DNA from: an uncultured bacterium
GTDB taxonomy: Bacteria > Bacillota > Clostridia > Lachnospirales > Lachnospiraceae
Assembly (NCBI GenBank): GCA_947651225.1
Contig: CANSYK010000004.1
Location: 1-64,000 of the forward strand
Direction: 5' to 3'
DNA: 64,000 bases
The position numbers and the translations under genes were made by a program. Below the pieces are notes generated by a model. The model was not told the origin of the DNA. It did not search any database and was given only the letters and a program-made list of their open reading frames with translations. Position 1 is the first letter of the stretch. Each line of letters starts with the position of its first letter. Positions 27,310 through 36,230 of this stretch are shown one piece after another.

Positions 27310-27975
27310 TTAATATCCAAATGCCTCTTCACTCTTTATTAACTTAATAATTCGGCTTGTTCCAAGTCTGTCTGCCCCTAATGAAAGAAATGTTTCTGCA
27401 TCTTCCAAAGAAGAAATACCACCTGCTGCCTTTATCTTTACTCCTGATGCAACATATTTTGAAAAGAGCTTAATATCACCAAAAACGGCGCCAGCATTGG
27501 AAAACCCTGTAGATGTCTTAATATAATCTGCTCCCGCTTTAGATACAATTTCACACATTTTGATTTTTTCTTCTTCCGTCAAAAGACAGGTTTCAATGAT
27601 AACCTTTAAAATCTTCTCTCCACACGCTTCCTTTAAAATACGAATTTCTTCTTCAATAAACTCATATTTTTTATCTTTCAGCCATCCGATATTAATTACC
27701 ATATCAATTTCAGAAGCACCATTTGCAATTGCATCCTTTGCTTCAAATTCTTTTACCTTTGTCGTCATATATCCATTTGGAAATCCAATCACCGTACAGA
27801 CTGCCATCTTTCCTTGCATATATTCTGCTGCCTGTTTCACATAACTTGGCGGGATACACACAGAAGCTGTCTGATACTTTACAGCATCATCACAAATCTG
27901 CCTGATTTCTTCCCATGTAGCTGTCTGCAATAGCAAGGTATGATCCACGTGTTTTAAAATATCATTTTTATCCAT
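27310..27975 (-). CDS. deoC: Deoxyribose-phosphate aldolase
   Basis: 221 residues. It splits 2-deoxyribose-5-phosphate into glyceraldehyde-3-phosphate and acetaldehyde. The Schiff-base lysine lies in '[20 protein letters not shown]'; the second lysine region is '[20 protein letters not shown]', and '[20 protein letters not shown]' opens the barrel. It is the second gene of the udp-deoC-cdd-deoB operon, 13 bp after udp. Confidence 0.96.
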   Translation of the reverse strand: MDKNDILKHVDHTLLLQTATWEEIRQICDDAVKYQTASVCIPPSYVKQAAEYMQGKMAVCTVIGFPNGYMTTKVKEFEAKDAIANGASEIDMVINIGWLKDKKYEFIEEEIRILKEACGEKILKVIIETCLLTEEEKIKMCEIVSKAGADYIKTSTGFSNAGAVFGDIKLFSKYVASGVKIKAAGGISSLEDAETFLSLGADRLGTSRIIKLIKSEEAFGY

Positions 27976-27988
27976 TTTTCTTCTCCTG

Positions 27989-28774
27989 TTATTTTTCTAT
28001 TTTAGAATCCTGCCAAATCAAGGTATGGATAGCCTCAACTGCCGTCTGAATTGCCATATCTGTATTATGTACAACTGGATTTTCCAATCCCAGCTTTTCC
28101 CTTTCCTGATTCGCAACTACAAGAAAACACGCACCCGCCCTGACACGAAGATATCCCGCTACAATAAACATTGCTGCTGATTCCATCTCTGATGCCAGAC
28201 AGCCAAGCTTTTTCCATGCTTCCCACTTATTCATAAGTTCATAGCTCACCGGCTTTGTTTCCGGCTCATGCTGACCATAAAAAGAATCCTTACTCTGTAC
28301 TACACCTGCATGAAATGGATATCCCTCCTTTTTTGCAGCATCGACCAAAGCATTTGTCACCGAAAGGTTTGCTACCGCTGGAAATTCAATTGGTGCATAT
28401 TCCCTGCTTGTACCCTCCATACGGATTGCCCCTGTAGCAATCACAACATCACCGCTTTTTACCTCTGTCTGCATACCACCACAGGTTCCAATACGAATAA
28501 ATGTATCAGAGCCGCAACGGTAAAGTTCTTCCATCGCAATAGCCGCAGAAGGCCCTCCAATACCGGTAGAGGTTACACTAACCTTTACTCCGTCCAATGT
28601 CCCTGTATACGTTATATATTCTCTGTTATCAGCAATCTGTACCGGATTGTCAAAATACTGCGCAATCTTTTCACATCTCTTTGGATCTCCCGGCATAATC
28701 ACATAACGGCCAACCTCTCCTTTAGCCACCTGAATATGATACTGCCTGTCTGCATCTTCCGAATAATTTTTCAT
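27989..28774 (-). CDS. udp: Uridine phosphorylase
   Basis: 261 residues of the NP-I nucleoside phosphorylase family. It cleaves uridine with phosphate into uracil and ribose-1-phosphate. The phosphate-binding Gly-Asp is in '[18 protein letters not shown]'; '[20 protein letters not shown]' and the ribose-binding '[20 protein letters not shown]' are diagnostic. It is the first gene of the operon. Together the four genes turn cytidine, uridine and deoxyribonucleosides into pentose phosphates and glycolytic intermediates. Confidence 0.9.
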   Translation of the reverse strand: MKNYSEDADRQYHIQVAKGEVGRYVIMPGDPKRCEKIAQYFDNPVQIADNREYITYTGTLDGVKVSVTSTGIGGPSAAIAMEELYRCGSDTFIRIGTCGGMQTEVKSGDVVIATGAIRMEGTSREYAPIEFPAVANLSVTNALVDAAKKEGYPFHAGVVQSKDSFYGQHEPETKPVSYELMNKWEAWKKLGCLASEMESAAMFIVAGYLRVRAGACFLVVANQEREKLGLENPVVHNTDMAIQTAVEAIHTLIWQDSKIEK

Positions 28775-28965
28775 AAATCCCCTCCATTCTCACTCAACCT
28801 GCAAATACTTCCATAAGCATAAATTACAGGTTATAAAATCCTTTTTTACACTATCTTTCCGTACTTTTTTCTAATCTAAACTTAACATAATTAAATAGTC
28901 AGGTCAACAGGAAAACTTATGCCAGAGCATATTTGAAAATCATTATTTTCTAAAACCAGCATGTA

Positions 28966-29074
28966 GGCTGTTCTAAACATCATAAGAAAAACAAAAGTTG
29001 CTGGTTTTGCAGCGCCAGACGGCATAGCCGGGTGGTTTTTCGCATGATGTTTAGAATAGCCGTGAATAGTAACA
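28966..29074. repeat. Dispersed ~100-bp palindromic repeat, full copy
   Basis: GGCTGTTCTAAACATCAT (from 28966) and ATGATGTTTAGAATAGCC (to 29061) are terminal inverted repeats with one mismatch. The centre holds GCAGCGCCAGACGGCATAGC and the flank continues GTGAATAGTAACAATCATT. No transposase is encoded, so this resembles a MITE or intergenic palindromic unit. It fills most of the 388-bp gap between udp and the ferritin-like gene; the rest holds only the start regions of the two divergent genes. Confidence 0.75.
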
Positions 29075-29162
29075 ATCATTAAGTCTAACAGATTTGGATT
29101 GTAACCATCCCTTTCCAATTCTAATATATTAGCATAAAAAGACGTAGAGAGAAGATTTTATT

Positions 29163-29717
29163 ATGGAAGAAAAATCAAAACCATTAACAAACAATTGCAG
29201 CTTTGCCGGAATCAATCCTATTATGGTGGCTCTTCCCTATCCACCGTTACAGGTAAAGGAACCAAACCCTTCCTATGCCGAGTTGCTTCGCATCGACTAC
29301 TGTGGTGCTGTATCAGAATTATCTGCGATTACCCAGTATATCAACAATGAAAACCGTTTATCCTATGAAAAATGCCCAATTGCCAAAACCCTGTTAGGTA
29401 TCGCCATGGCAGAAATGATGCATTTACAGAAATTAGGAGAATTAATTTGCCTGCTTGGTGGAAAACTTGATTTTTCAGCCCAACACCGTGACGGCAGATT
29501 GCATATGTGGTCGCCAGAATATCTGACAATTCCAGAAAATACCAGAAAAATGCTGTTAGCTGATATTGAGGCAGAGAAAGCAGCCATCAGACAATACCAA
29601 ATGCACATGAAAGCAATACAAGATGGCTACATCAACGCTGTCCTGGCAAGAATTATTAAAGACGAAGAATATCACATTATGCTGCTTCAGTCTTTATTAC
29701 AGGAGATTTCCTGCTAA
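29163..29717 (+). CDS. Ferritin-like di-iron protein
   Basis: 184 residues with a four-helix ferritin-like pattern of metal ligands: 'GAVSELSAITQYINNENRL', 'AMAEMMHLQKLGELICLLGG', 'DIEAEKAAIRQYQMHMKA' and 'IIKDEEYHIMLLQSLLQE'. The two ExxH motifs and paired Glu fit a di-iron or di-manganese centre, similar to small manganese-catalase-like proteins of Clostridia. The substrate is unknown; oxidant detoxification or spore-coat catalase-like roles are possible. The gene is monocistronic with a strong terminator. Confidence 0.8.
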   Translation: MEEKSKPLTNNCSFAGINPIMVALPYPPLQVKEPNPSYAELLRIDYCGAVSELSAITQYINNENRLSYEKCPIAKTLLGIAMAEMMHLQKLGELICLLGGKLDFSAQHRDGRLHMWSPEYLTIPENTRKMLLADIEAEKAAIRQYQMHMKAIQDGYINAVLARIIKDEEYHIMLLQSLLQEISC

Positions 29718-29751
29718 TTATGATTAGCCATTATTCTTGATAGTAAGCATT

Positions 29752-29786
29752 AAGAAGGGCACCTTTCTATCAGTGCCCTTCTTTTA
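29752..29786. terminator. Bidirectional terminator between convergent genes
   Basis: AAGAAGGGCAC (29752-29762) and GTGCCCTTCTT (29773-29783) form a perfect 11-bp stem followed by TT and AAAA. It serves the ferritin-like gene and overlaps the end of the opposing carboxypeptidase gene. Confidence 0.8.
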
Positions 29787-31493
29787 AAAATCAAAGAAAT
29801 TCTTTCCAAAACTTTCTTTTGTCTTTTTATGGTTTTTATGATACGTAAGTCCCTTGCTCCTGCGCTCACGGGCAGACCCCGTATTAACAGGCTTCCTTTC
29901 ATAATACTTACTCATATTCCGCCGTGTCCTGCGTTTACCGGATTTACTGCTGCTCCAATGGCTATGCGACCTTCTGGCATTCCGCCGTCTTGCCCGTTTG
30001 CTTCGGTATCCACCGGAAGAACGCCTGCGTCTTCTTCGAAATCTTGGAAAACGCACATGCCGTAACAAGAAAATCAAAAGAGCAATCACAGCAGCGACAG
30101 CTATCACCAGTAAAACAATCTGCACTGCCTTGATTTTGAAAAATCCCACCATACCATCTGTCACCTTTCTCCACCTCCGCCAGACATTTTCCTTTTCCTT
30201 GTCTTTTTTTGCGGAATCTTTTAGCTGTTGTATTTCTTCATCGACCACTTCACGGGAGGCTGCATCCAGATGTTTATCAGCAGAATCCTCCTTCTTAGTA
30301 TAAATAATGTCCGTGGAACCGACCGTTCTGTTACCATACATATAAGTCACATGGCCAATGACATTATCTCCCATTTTAAGCTTAACATTTTCATGATACG
30401 TAACTTTCTGTTTTGCCTGCGACAGCTTCACTCCCTTTGGCAGCACTACAGAAGATTCGCTTGCAAGATGAATTGGCGATGCATTAGAATCAAAATAACT
30501 GTCATAGTTATTAAACAAATCTTTATTAAGATCGCTTGTCTGTTCATCCACTGTGTATTTATTATACTTTTCAAAACTAAAATTTAAAAGGGAAGTCGTA
30601 TCTGTATATTCATTTGGCTCGCCCTGTTTTGGACCATCTGCACGCATTACGACACATACTAGCTCCATACCATCTTTTTCTGCAAAAGTCACCAGAGTAT
30701 TTCTTGCAGCATCGGTATAACCTGTCTTTCCACCAATGCAGTATTTATATTCATATTTTGGCCACTGATAACCATTAATCATCTGGTGATGGTTATTCCA
30801 AAGACGTTTCTTGTGCTTATTAGTAGCCGGCATCTGATAACTCTTTGCTGCAGTCACCTTACGAAATGTCTGGTTTTTCATTGCCTCGCATGCAATTACT
30901 GCCATATCATATGCCGTTGTATAATGCTTTGGATCAGGCAGGCCATTGGGATTATTAAAATGTGTTCCTTTCAGGCCAAGCTCTTTCACACGGTCATTCA
31001 TTTTATCCACAAACGTATCAACCGAACCGGAAATGTACTCTGCAACACCAAGACATACTTCATTTGCCGACTCCAGCATGATCGCATAAAGACACTGTTC
31101 AATGGTAAGCTTTTCATTAACCTCTGTAAAAACAGTAGAACTTCCCGCTTCAATCCCATAAACTGCCGTTTCAGAAAAATTAACCACTTCATTATTGGAA
31201 CAGTTTTCCGCTGTCAGCATCGCTGTCAGGATTTTTGTAATACTGGCAGGATAACGCTTTTTGTTAATATTTTTTTTATATAAAATCTGTCCAGTAGAAA
31301 GTTCCATAACAATTGCAGACTCGCTAGAAAGACTCTTCTTACCAGGCCCCTCAGGCCACTGTACATTTTTTGTTTCCTTTTTTTGCGAAATCCTTCTGGT
31401 ACCCGCTGCTGACACCTTTGTATATCCCCCTGCAATACTCACCGCAAGGATTATTCCGGTTAAAATAACCGCCAGAACTCTTCTTCGTTTCAT
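29784..31493 (-). CDS. D-alanyl-D-alanine carboxypeptidase with membrane anchor and Arg-rich tail
   Basis: About 569 residues from the second of two adjacent ATGs, seven bases after GGAGG. After a signal peptide comes an S11 peptidase domain with all three penicillin-binding motifs: 'KRYPASITKILTAMLT' (SxxK), 'LESANEVCLG' (SxN) and 'CIGGKTGYTDAARNTL' (KTG). It trims the terminal D-Ala of peptidoglycan stem peptides. Near residue 455-480 there is one transmembrane helix ('IVLLVIAVAAVIALLIFLL'). Past it is a tail of about 90 residues with runs such as 'FRRRRRRSSGGYRSKRARRR', which would be cytoplasmic. S11 enzymes normally end soon after the anchor, so the tail is unusual. Confidence 0.92.
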   Translation of the reverse strand: MKRRRVLAVILTGIILAVSIAGGYTKVSAAGTRRISQKKETKNVQWPEGPGKKSLSSESAIVMELSTGQILYKKNINKKRYPASITKILTAMLTAENCSNNEVVNFSETAVYGIEAGSSTVFTEVNEKLTIEQCLYAIMLESANEVCLGVAEYISGSVDTFVDKMNDRVKELGLKGTHFNNPNGLPDPKHYTTAYDMAVIACEAMKNQTFRKVTAAKSYQMPATNKHKKRLWNNHHQMINGYQWPKYEYKYCIGGKTGYTDAARNTLVTFAEKDGMELVCVVMRADGPKQGEPNEYTDTTSLLNFSFEKYNKYTVDEQTSDLNKDLFNNYDSYFDSNASPIHLASESSVVLPKGVKLSQAKQKVTYHENVKLKMGDNVIGHVTYMYGNRTVGSTDIIYTKKEDSADKHLDAASREVVDEEIQQLKDSAKKDKEKENVWRRWRKVTDGMVGFFKIKAVQIVLLVIAVAAVIALLIFLLRHVRFPRFRRRRRRSSGGYRSKRARRRNARRSHSHWSSSKSGKRRTRRNMSKYYERKPVNTGSARERRSKGLTYHKNHKKTKESFGKNFFDF

Positions 31494-31619
31494 CATTCAG
31501 CCTCCATGTTATAACCTGTACGGAATTGGCAGTCATAACGGCACAGACAAATGTTATCCCGGTTGTTCCTTAACAATTTCCATACAACAGTTATAGTATA
31601 ACATACTTATGAAAGCATG

Positions 31620-32738
31620 TCAGTATACTAATTTATAAAGGTTCGTATCTTGTGCAAAATTACTTATTTCATACAATACCAATACCTGTTCATAATTATT
31701 TTCACGTAAAAGTTCCTGTACTGATTTTTTATAATAACGCAAATCTATCATCGTAATCTGATCGAAACTCTCCATCAAAAATGGTACAAAACAATTTGCA
31801 TAAGAATCTTTTATGACTAACAGCTTTTTTTCTGGCTTTTCTTTCATATTAATTTCCACTTCTCCATAATTTCCCCCAAAAAAATAGCCATATTTATCCT
31901 TCTGTGTAAGTTTCTCCACATCATAAATATTGTTGCGTTCCACGCCATCGTATAACACAGTTGCCTGTGGAACATTTGTCGCAGCATACATTGTATCCTC
32001 TTTAGGATTGGCAGGCATCACTTTTGAATATGTGGTTCCCAAAAAATTTTCCGTTATTTTCTTTTCTGTGAAATAGCTATATGTGTGTTTTAACATCTGG
32101 TTTGCATCACTATAAGCACTGTAGGCAGCGTAAGCCCCCAGCAACGTCCAGTGATGATCTGTATAGTAATACACCTGATTCTGTTTTGCATATTCGTTTA
32201 ATTCAGGGCGGACATCAACACTTTTTGCCTTTTTTAAAACAGTTTCCGCCTCATCATACATTGCATCTGCATCATAATATGGTGCATGATCTGGTACCTT
32301 ATCCTTTAAAATAGTTTCTGGTGATGGAACCAAAATTGTGCTTGCCGTTCCACCGCAGGTTTTTCCTAGATATTCCACATAGCGCAGGTTTTGCAGATAT
32401 TGTTTCTGGTCAATATCTTCTTGTGTCACTTTGGTAATATAATACCCACTTTTCCCAAGATAAACACCAGAAATCTCCTGAAATCCTGCTGCTTTTTTTA
32501 CGGTTGTTGAGGCTTTCATCCACACATCACGTCCCAAAAACTGATCACTGAAAGATTCCTCAAACTCTTCCTGAAAATCTCCTGACAAAATCTTTTTTAT
32601 CTTAACTTTCGGAAACTGCTCCAAATATCTATTCTCATTTTCTGAATATCCTTTTTCTGGAAGCAAAACAGAAAACAACCCAAAAAATGCTATTATCCCA
32701 AAGGCAGCTATAATATAAATCCGATAATAATTCTTCAT
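31620..32738 (-). CDS. DHHW-family protein (AlgJ/AlgX-like), first copy
   Basis: 372 residues with an N-terminal membrane anchor (about 8-28) and an SGNH-like extracytoplasmic domain. 'LLVIKDSYANCFVPFLMESF' holds the catalytic Ser after Asp, and 'YYYTDHHWTLLGAYAAYSAY' is the DHHW motif. The region 'SENENRYLEQFPKVKI' is typical of the family. By analogy with AlgJ/AlgX it transfers acyl groups delivered by the neighbouring MBOAT protein onto an exported polysaccharide. A palindromic repeat separates it from the MBOAT gene. The polymer is unknown. Confidence 0.85.
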   Translation of the reverse strand: MKNYYRIYIIAAFGIIAFFGLFSVLLPEKGYSENENRYLEQFPKVKIKKILSGDFQEEFEESFSDQFLGRDVWMKASTTVKKAAGFQEISGVYLGKSGYYITKVTQEDIDQKQYLQNLRYVEYLGKTCGGTASTILVPSPETILKDKVPDHAPYYDADAMYDEAETVLKKAKSVDVRPELNEYAKQNQVYYYTDHHWTLLGAYAAYSAYSDANQMLKHTYSYFTEKKITENFLGTTYSKVMPANPKEDTMYAATNVPQATVLYDGVERNNIYDVEKLTQKDKYGYFFGGNYGEVEINMKEKPEKKLLVIKDSYANCFVPFLMESFDQITMIDLRYYKKSVQELLRENNYEQVLVLYEISNFAQDTNLYKLVY

Positions 32739-32760
32739 ATCTATACTCCATTAAGTACTA

Positions 32761-32826
32761 AGGAATCGACACGAAATAACTTACCGATTTTGCTTGTCTA
32801 TATCATGTTATTTCGCAACAGTTCCT
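32761..32826. repeat. Palindromic repeat, AGGAACTGTA family
   Basis: AGGAATCGACACGAAATAAC (32761-32780) and GTTATTTCGCAACAGTTCCT (32807-32826) are inverted repeats with a perfect inner nine-base arm (CGAAATAAC). The repeat touches the MBOAT stop codon and may terminate or stabilise that transcript. Confidence 0.65.
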
Positions 32827-34270
32827 AAAAACGAAAATACAAAAACGGATTATAAGAACCACTAATCAGCAGTCCCATACTTACAAGCAGAATAAGAATT
32901 GTATAAATACTGTATAAGACAAATTCCGCTTTCTTTCCCTTTTTAACTGCAAATTCCGTTTCTACCCTAAGCATATGTCTGCGCAGCTTTTGAAGCAGCC
33001 GATAGGGAAGCCTTGAAGCCGCAATTGCTAAAATAACCAGTAAAATCCCATAACTCCGTAAATAATAAATTGCCGTTTCATTTATAATTGGATTTTTCAT
33101 ACCAAACATAATCTGTAGATAAAAACCCATTTTTCCAAAATCTTCCACGGCAAAGAGAACCCATCCTACCACTATAAAAAAAATAGCATAGATGTGACGC
33201 AGAACTTTTGGCCATCGTTCCATCTCTTTGAGCAAAAATGCCTTTTCTGCCAAAAGAATTACAAAGAAATAAATTCCCCACAGAACAAAATTCCAACTTG
33301 CCCCATGCCATAGCCCTGTCAAAAACCATACAATAAATAAATTTACAATCTGCTTTTGCAGTCCCTTACGGTTTCCGCCAAGCGGAATATATAAATATTC
33401 CCGAAACCATGTTCCAAGTGTAATATGCCACCTTCTCCAAAACTCCGTAATACTTTTTGAACAATATGGATGTTTAAAGTTCTCAGGAAGCGTAAACCCA
33501 AGCATCTGCCCCAGCCCAATTGCCATATCTGAATACCCGGAAAAGTCAAAATATATTTGAAAGGTATAGGCAAAAGCCCCAAGCCATGCCCCTGCCACGC
33601 TGAGAGAACGAAAATCTCCCTGTGCAATATTATCCCACAAAAGACCAATCTGATTTGCCAGTATTACCTTCTTTCCAAGACCAATCAGAAAACGCTGCGT
33701 TCCTTTCACCTGGCATTCCGCACTCAGAACTCTCCCAGAAAACTGGTCTTCTATCTGCCGATACCGGACAATCGGCCCTGCAATCAACTGTGGAAACATA
33801 CTGACGTACATTGCAAAATCCACAAAATTACGCTGTGCCTTTACATTTTCCCGATAAACATCTATTGTATAAGACATTGTCTGAAATGTATAAAACGATA
33901 TACCAATTGGAAGCGCAATCTCTAAACTTTTCCAACTTGATTCTGTAAGCTGATTCCATGACTGAATTAACAAATTGCTGTATTTAAAGAAAAAGAGAAT
34001 TCCTAAATTTCCTACAATAGAAAGAAGCAGAATCCATTTTCTTTTCCTCTTTTGATTCTTATTTTCAAAATACTCCATCAGCCTTCCATTAATGTAATCA
34101 AATACCGTTGAAAACAGCATAATCAGAATATAGCACGGCTCCCCCCACGCATAAAATAAGAGGCTTGCCAGCAACAGAAAAAAATTTCGAAATTTTGCCG
34201 GACACACCATATATATCACAATAACCAGTGGTAAAAAAATACATAAAAAAATTAAACTGCTAAAGACCAT
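32825..34270 (-). CDS. MBOAT-family O-acyltransferase (AlgI-like)
   Basis: 481 residues with about ten to twelve membrane segments. The first conserved block is 'FFKYSNLLIQSWNQL' and 'LPIGISFYTFQTMSYTIDVY'; the middle has 'MFPQLIAGPIVRYRQIEDQF' and 'FDFSGYSDMAIGLGQMLGF'; the catalytic His is in 'FLTGLWHGASWNFVLWGIYF'. This fits the AlgI/PatA/DltB family that moves acyl groups across the membrane. It lies between two DHHW genes, and the four-gene block is a standard Lachnospiraceae polymer-acylation locus. Confidence 0.93.
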   Translation of the reverse strand: MVFSSLIFLCIFLPLVIVIYMVCPAKFRNFFLLLASLLFYAWGEPCYILIMLFSTVFDYINGRLMEYFENKNQKRKRKWILLLSIVGNLGILFFFKYSNLLIQSWNQLTESSWKSLEIALPIGISFYTFQTMSYTIDVYRENVKAQRNFVDFAMYVSMFPQLIAGPIVRYRQIEDQFSGRVLSAECQVKGTQRFLIGLGKKVILANQIGLLWDNIAQGDFRSLSVAGAWLGAFAYTFQIYFDFSGYSDMAIGLGQMLGFTLPENFKHPYCSKSITEFWRRWHITLGTWFREYLYIPLGGNRKGLQKQIVNLFIVWFLTGLWHGASWNFVLWGIYFFVILLAEKAFLLKEMERWPKVLRHIYAIFFIVVGWVLFAVEDFGKMGFYLQIMFGMKNPIINETAIYYLRSYGILLVILAIAASRLPYRLLQKLRRHMLRVETEFAVKKGKKAEFVLYSIYTILILLVSMGLLISGSYNPFLYFRF

Positions 34271-34287
34271 GTTTTCCTGCTCCCTAC

Positions 34288-35472
34288 TTAATTCAGACAG
34301 GTCATTAATTTGCCTATTAAATATGAATTTCTTGTCATAGAAATATTGTTAATTAATATAACTTCCCTCGTTTTATTCTTTTTGACAAAATCAACAAGTT
34401 TCCCTTCCCAATAGCGATAATCAATCACATAAATTGTCTGGTAATGATCAGCAAGAAATGGCACAAATACATTTCCATAAGATTCTTTAACCACAACACA
34501 GGAAGAACCATCTGTAATTTCTTCATTTTTGATTACTGTATAAGGATTATCGCCCGCAATATAGATATTGTACTTTGTTCCCGTCCTAAATCGATCAGCA
34601 TCCGCAATAATTGGTGCACTGATTACCCGCCCGTCTGTTGTTGTATATTCCATAGAAATCTTTTCTCCCAATGGATAGAGAGTTTCTAAAGTATCTGCCC
34701 GTAAATTCTTGTCCTGCTTGGTTTCCTGATAAAAAGTCCCGATAAAGTTTTCTGACTTTTTTACTGTATATGCGGAAAGCTGATTTGACGTAATATTTTT
34801 TGCTTCACAAAAAGCTTCATAAGCATAATAAGCTCCAAGAGAAGTCCAATGATGGTCTGTCCTGAAATAAATATATTCTGTCCGATGACGCATCAGCTTA
34901 TCATAAAGCGGCACAAATATTTCTCTGCCAGAAAGTTTATGTTCAATATTTTCTAACGCCTCTTTCTGTGAAGAAGAATTCAGCTTTTTCACTTTGTTAT
35001 CTGGAAAGACAATTCCCACACTGGTCGGAACAACCAGGTCATACACTTTTACACTGGAATCCAAAGTCTTTGTCAGTTTATTGACTGCATTTGCATAACG
35101 ACTCGCCGCATTGTTTACATAGCTGTAAAGTTCATAAGCAGCATCATCCAGAACAATTGTAGCGGTATCACTATAGACCTTTATCGTTCCATCGCTTTTT
35201 ATTTTTTCATACTCTTTTTTTTCTGGCTCGTTGGTCGGGAGAGGAGTTGCCGCATCAGATAAATCATCTGTTTCTTCTTTTGTCTTTGCTGCAGGCTGCA
35301 TTATTGTCTCTGTATGCCCTTCAGAATCAGCAGACACACTTTCTCTGTAGAAAATAATTTCTGAGCCAAGATAACCTTTCTGTTTTGCAAGACTGTTTCC
35401 ATACCCCCGCATTGTCCCTATTACTGCGATAATTCCAACTCCCATTGCCAGATATATCACTTTTCGTCTCAT
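34288..35472 (-). CDS. DHHW-family protein, second copy
   Basis: 394 residues with a membrane anchor at the N-terminus ('VIYLAMGVGIIAVIGTM'). It has 'YIYFRTDHHWTSLGAYYAYE' and a catalytic-Ser segment 'CVVVKESYGNVFVPFLADHY', where the usual Asp before Ser is Glu. It is a divergent paralogue of the first DHHW gene. It lies 17 bp upstream of the MBOAT gene, and its stop codon is distinct, so they are probably one transcript. Two DHHW proteins around one MBOAT may act on different acceptor sites or in sequence; this is inference. Confidence 0.85.
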   Translation of the reverse strand: MRRKVIYLAMGVGIIAVIGTMRGYGNSLAKQKGYLGSEIIFYRESVSADSEGHTETIMQPAAKTKEETDDLSDAATPLPTNEPEKKEYEKIKSDGTIKVYSDTATIVLDDAAYELYSYVNNAASRYANAVNKLTKTLDSSVKVYDLVVPTSVGIVFPDNKVKKLNSSSQKEALENIEHKLSGREIFVPLYDKLMRHRTEYIYFRTDHHWTSLGAYYAYEAFCEAKNITSNQLSAYTVKKSENFIGTFYQETKQDKNLRADTLETLYPLGEKISMEYTTTDGRVISAPIIADADRFRTGTKYNIYIAGDNPYTVIKNEEITDGSSCVVVKESYGNVFVPFLADHYQTIYVIDYRYWEGKLVDFVKKNKTREVILINNISMTRNSYLIGKLMTCLN

Positions 35473-35476
35473 TGTA

Positions 35477-36100
35477 TTATTCCTTTATTATCGAATTAAT
35501 GGTTTTTTCCGCTGTTTCATAATCTGACGTAACGCATACAAAAACATAACTGCCACACCGGATACAGACTGCTTTCTCTACCTTCTTTGCTTCCTCCGGA
35601 AGATAATCCCGAAAGGCTTTTTTTGTTTCCTCAAGATGAGTTTTCGCATTTTCCATATTAATCTTTGCCGCAGTTTCATCTGCCGCTGTCATTACAAGAA
35701 GTTCATCTGCAAATGTACCATTCCCCATATAAATCCGCATATCTGTCCCTACTGCTGTTTCTACCATTCCCTCCGCAACAGAATCCTCCAGCTTGTTTAA
35801 CTCTGCTTCAAAAGCTACATTATCCAATATCTTCTGAATCAGGGTGTCCACATCAATTGTCTTTCCTGCATTTTTAGAATTGTCCTCCACCTTCAGCACA
35901 GATGATTCCAATGTACCAGGTGCTGCATTAATCAAATGAATACTCTGGTAAGCACCCCATATCATAACAAATACAACAAAAACTCCCATTAAAACAATAG
36001 ACATCATATGAAAATCTGGCTTTGTAGCGGCCAACTGGTTCTTTTTTCGCAGTTTCTTTCCTTCCTGCACAGCTTCTATCCGCTCTTTTGTCTTCGACAT
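35477..36100 (-). CDS. DUF4358-like membrane-anchored protein
   Basis: 207 residues. A basic cytoplasmic N-terminus is followed by one transmembrane helix near 33-55 ('MMSIVLMGVFVVFVMIWGAY'), then an outer domain of about 145 residues ending 'CGSYVFVCVTSDYETAEKTI'. The pattern matches DUF4358 proteins encoded with DHHW and MBOAT genes. It is the first gene of this operon, 4 bp before the second DHHW gene. Its role in acylation is unknown. Confidence 0.75.
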   Translation of the reverse strand: MSKTKERIEAVQEGKKLRKKNQLAATKPDFHMMSIVLMGVFVVFVMIWGAYQSIHLINAAPGTLESSVLKVEDNSKNAGKTIDVDTLIQKILDNVAFEAELNKLEDSVAEGMVETAVGTDMRIYMGNGTFADELLVMTAADETAAKINMENAKTHLEETKKAFRDYLPEEAKKVEKAVCIRCGSYVFVCVTSDYETAEKTINSIIKE

Positions 36101-36190
36101 ACTCTCATCACTCCACGATCTAGCTTTTTGTTTACAATTATTATCTTTTTACATTTTAGAGACGAATTACTATTGATAAGCAGTCCTTCT

Positions 36191-36230
36191 ATTATAGTTA
36201 ACGCATGTATTTTATGCGTTTACTATAATT
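36191..36230. repeat. Palindrome, TATAGT-AACGCAT family
   Basis: ATTATAGTTAACGCAT (36191-36206) and ATGCGTTTACTATAAT (36214-36229) are inverted repeats with one mismatch and a seven-base loop. It touches the ydcF-like stop codon. A related palindrome lies at 48473-48512. Confidence 0.6.

Noticed and set aside
28891-29118. Minus-strand ORF of 75 codons and similar ones at 11168-11437, 45720-45980 and 63560-63865
   Set aside because: All lie in copies of the same dispersed repeat and share the spurious peptide HAKNHP; they are repeat-derived.
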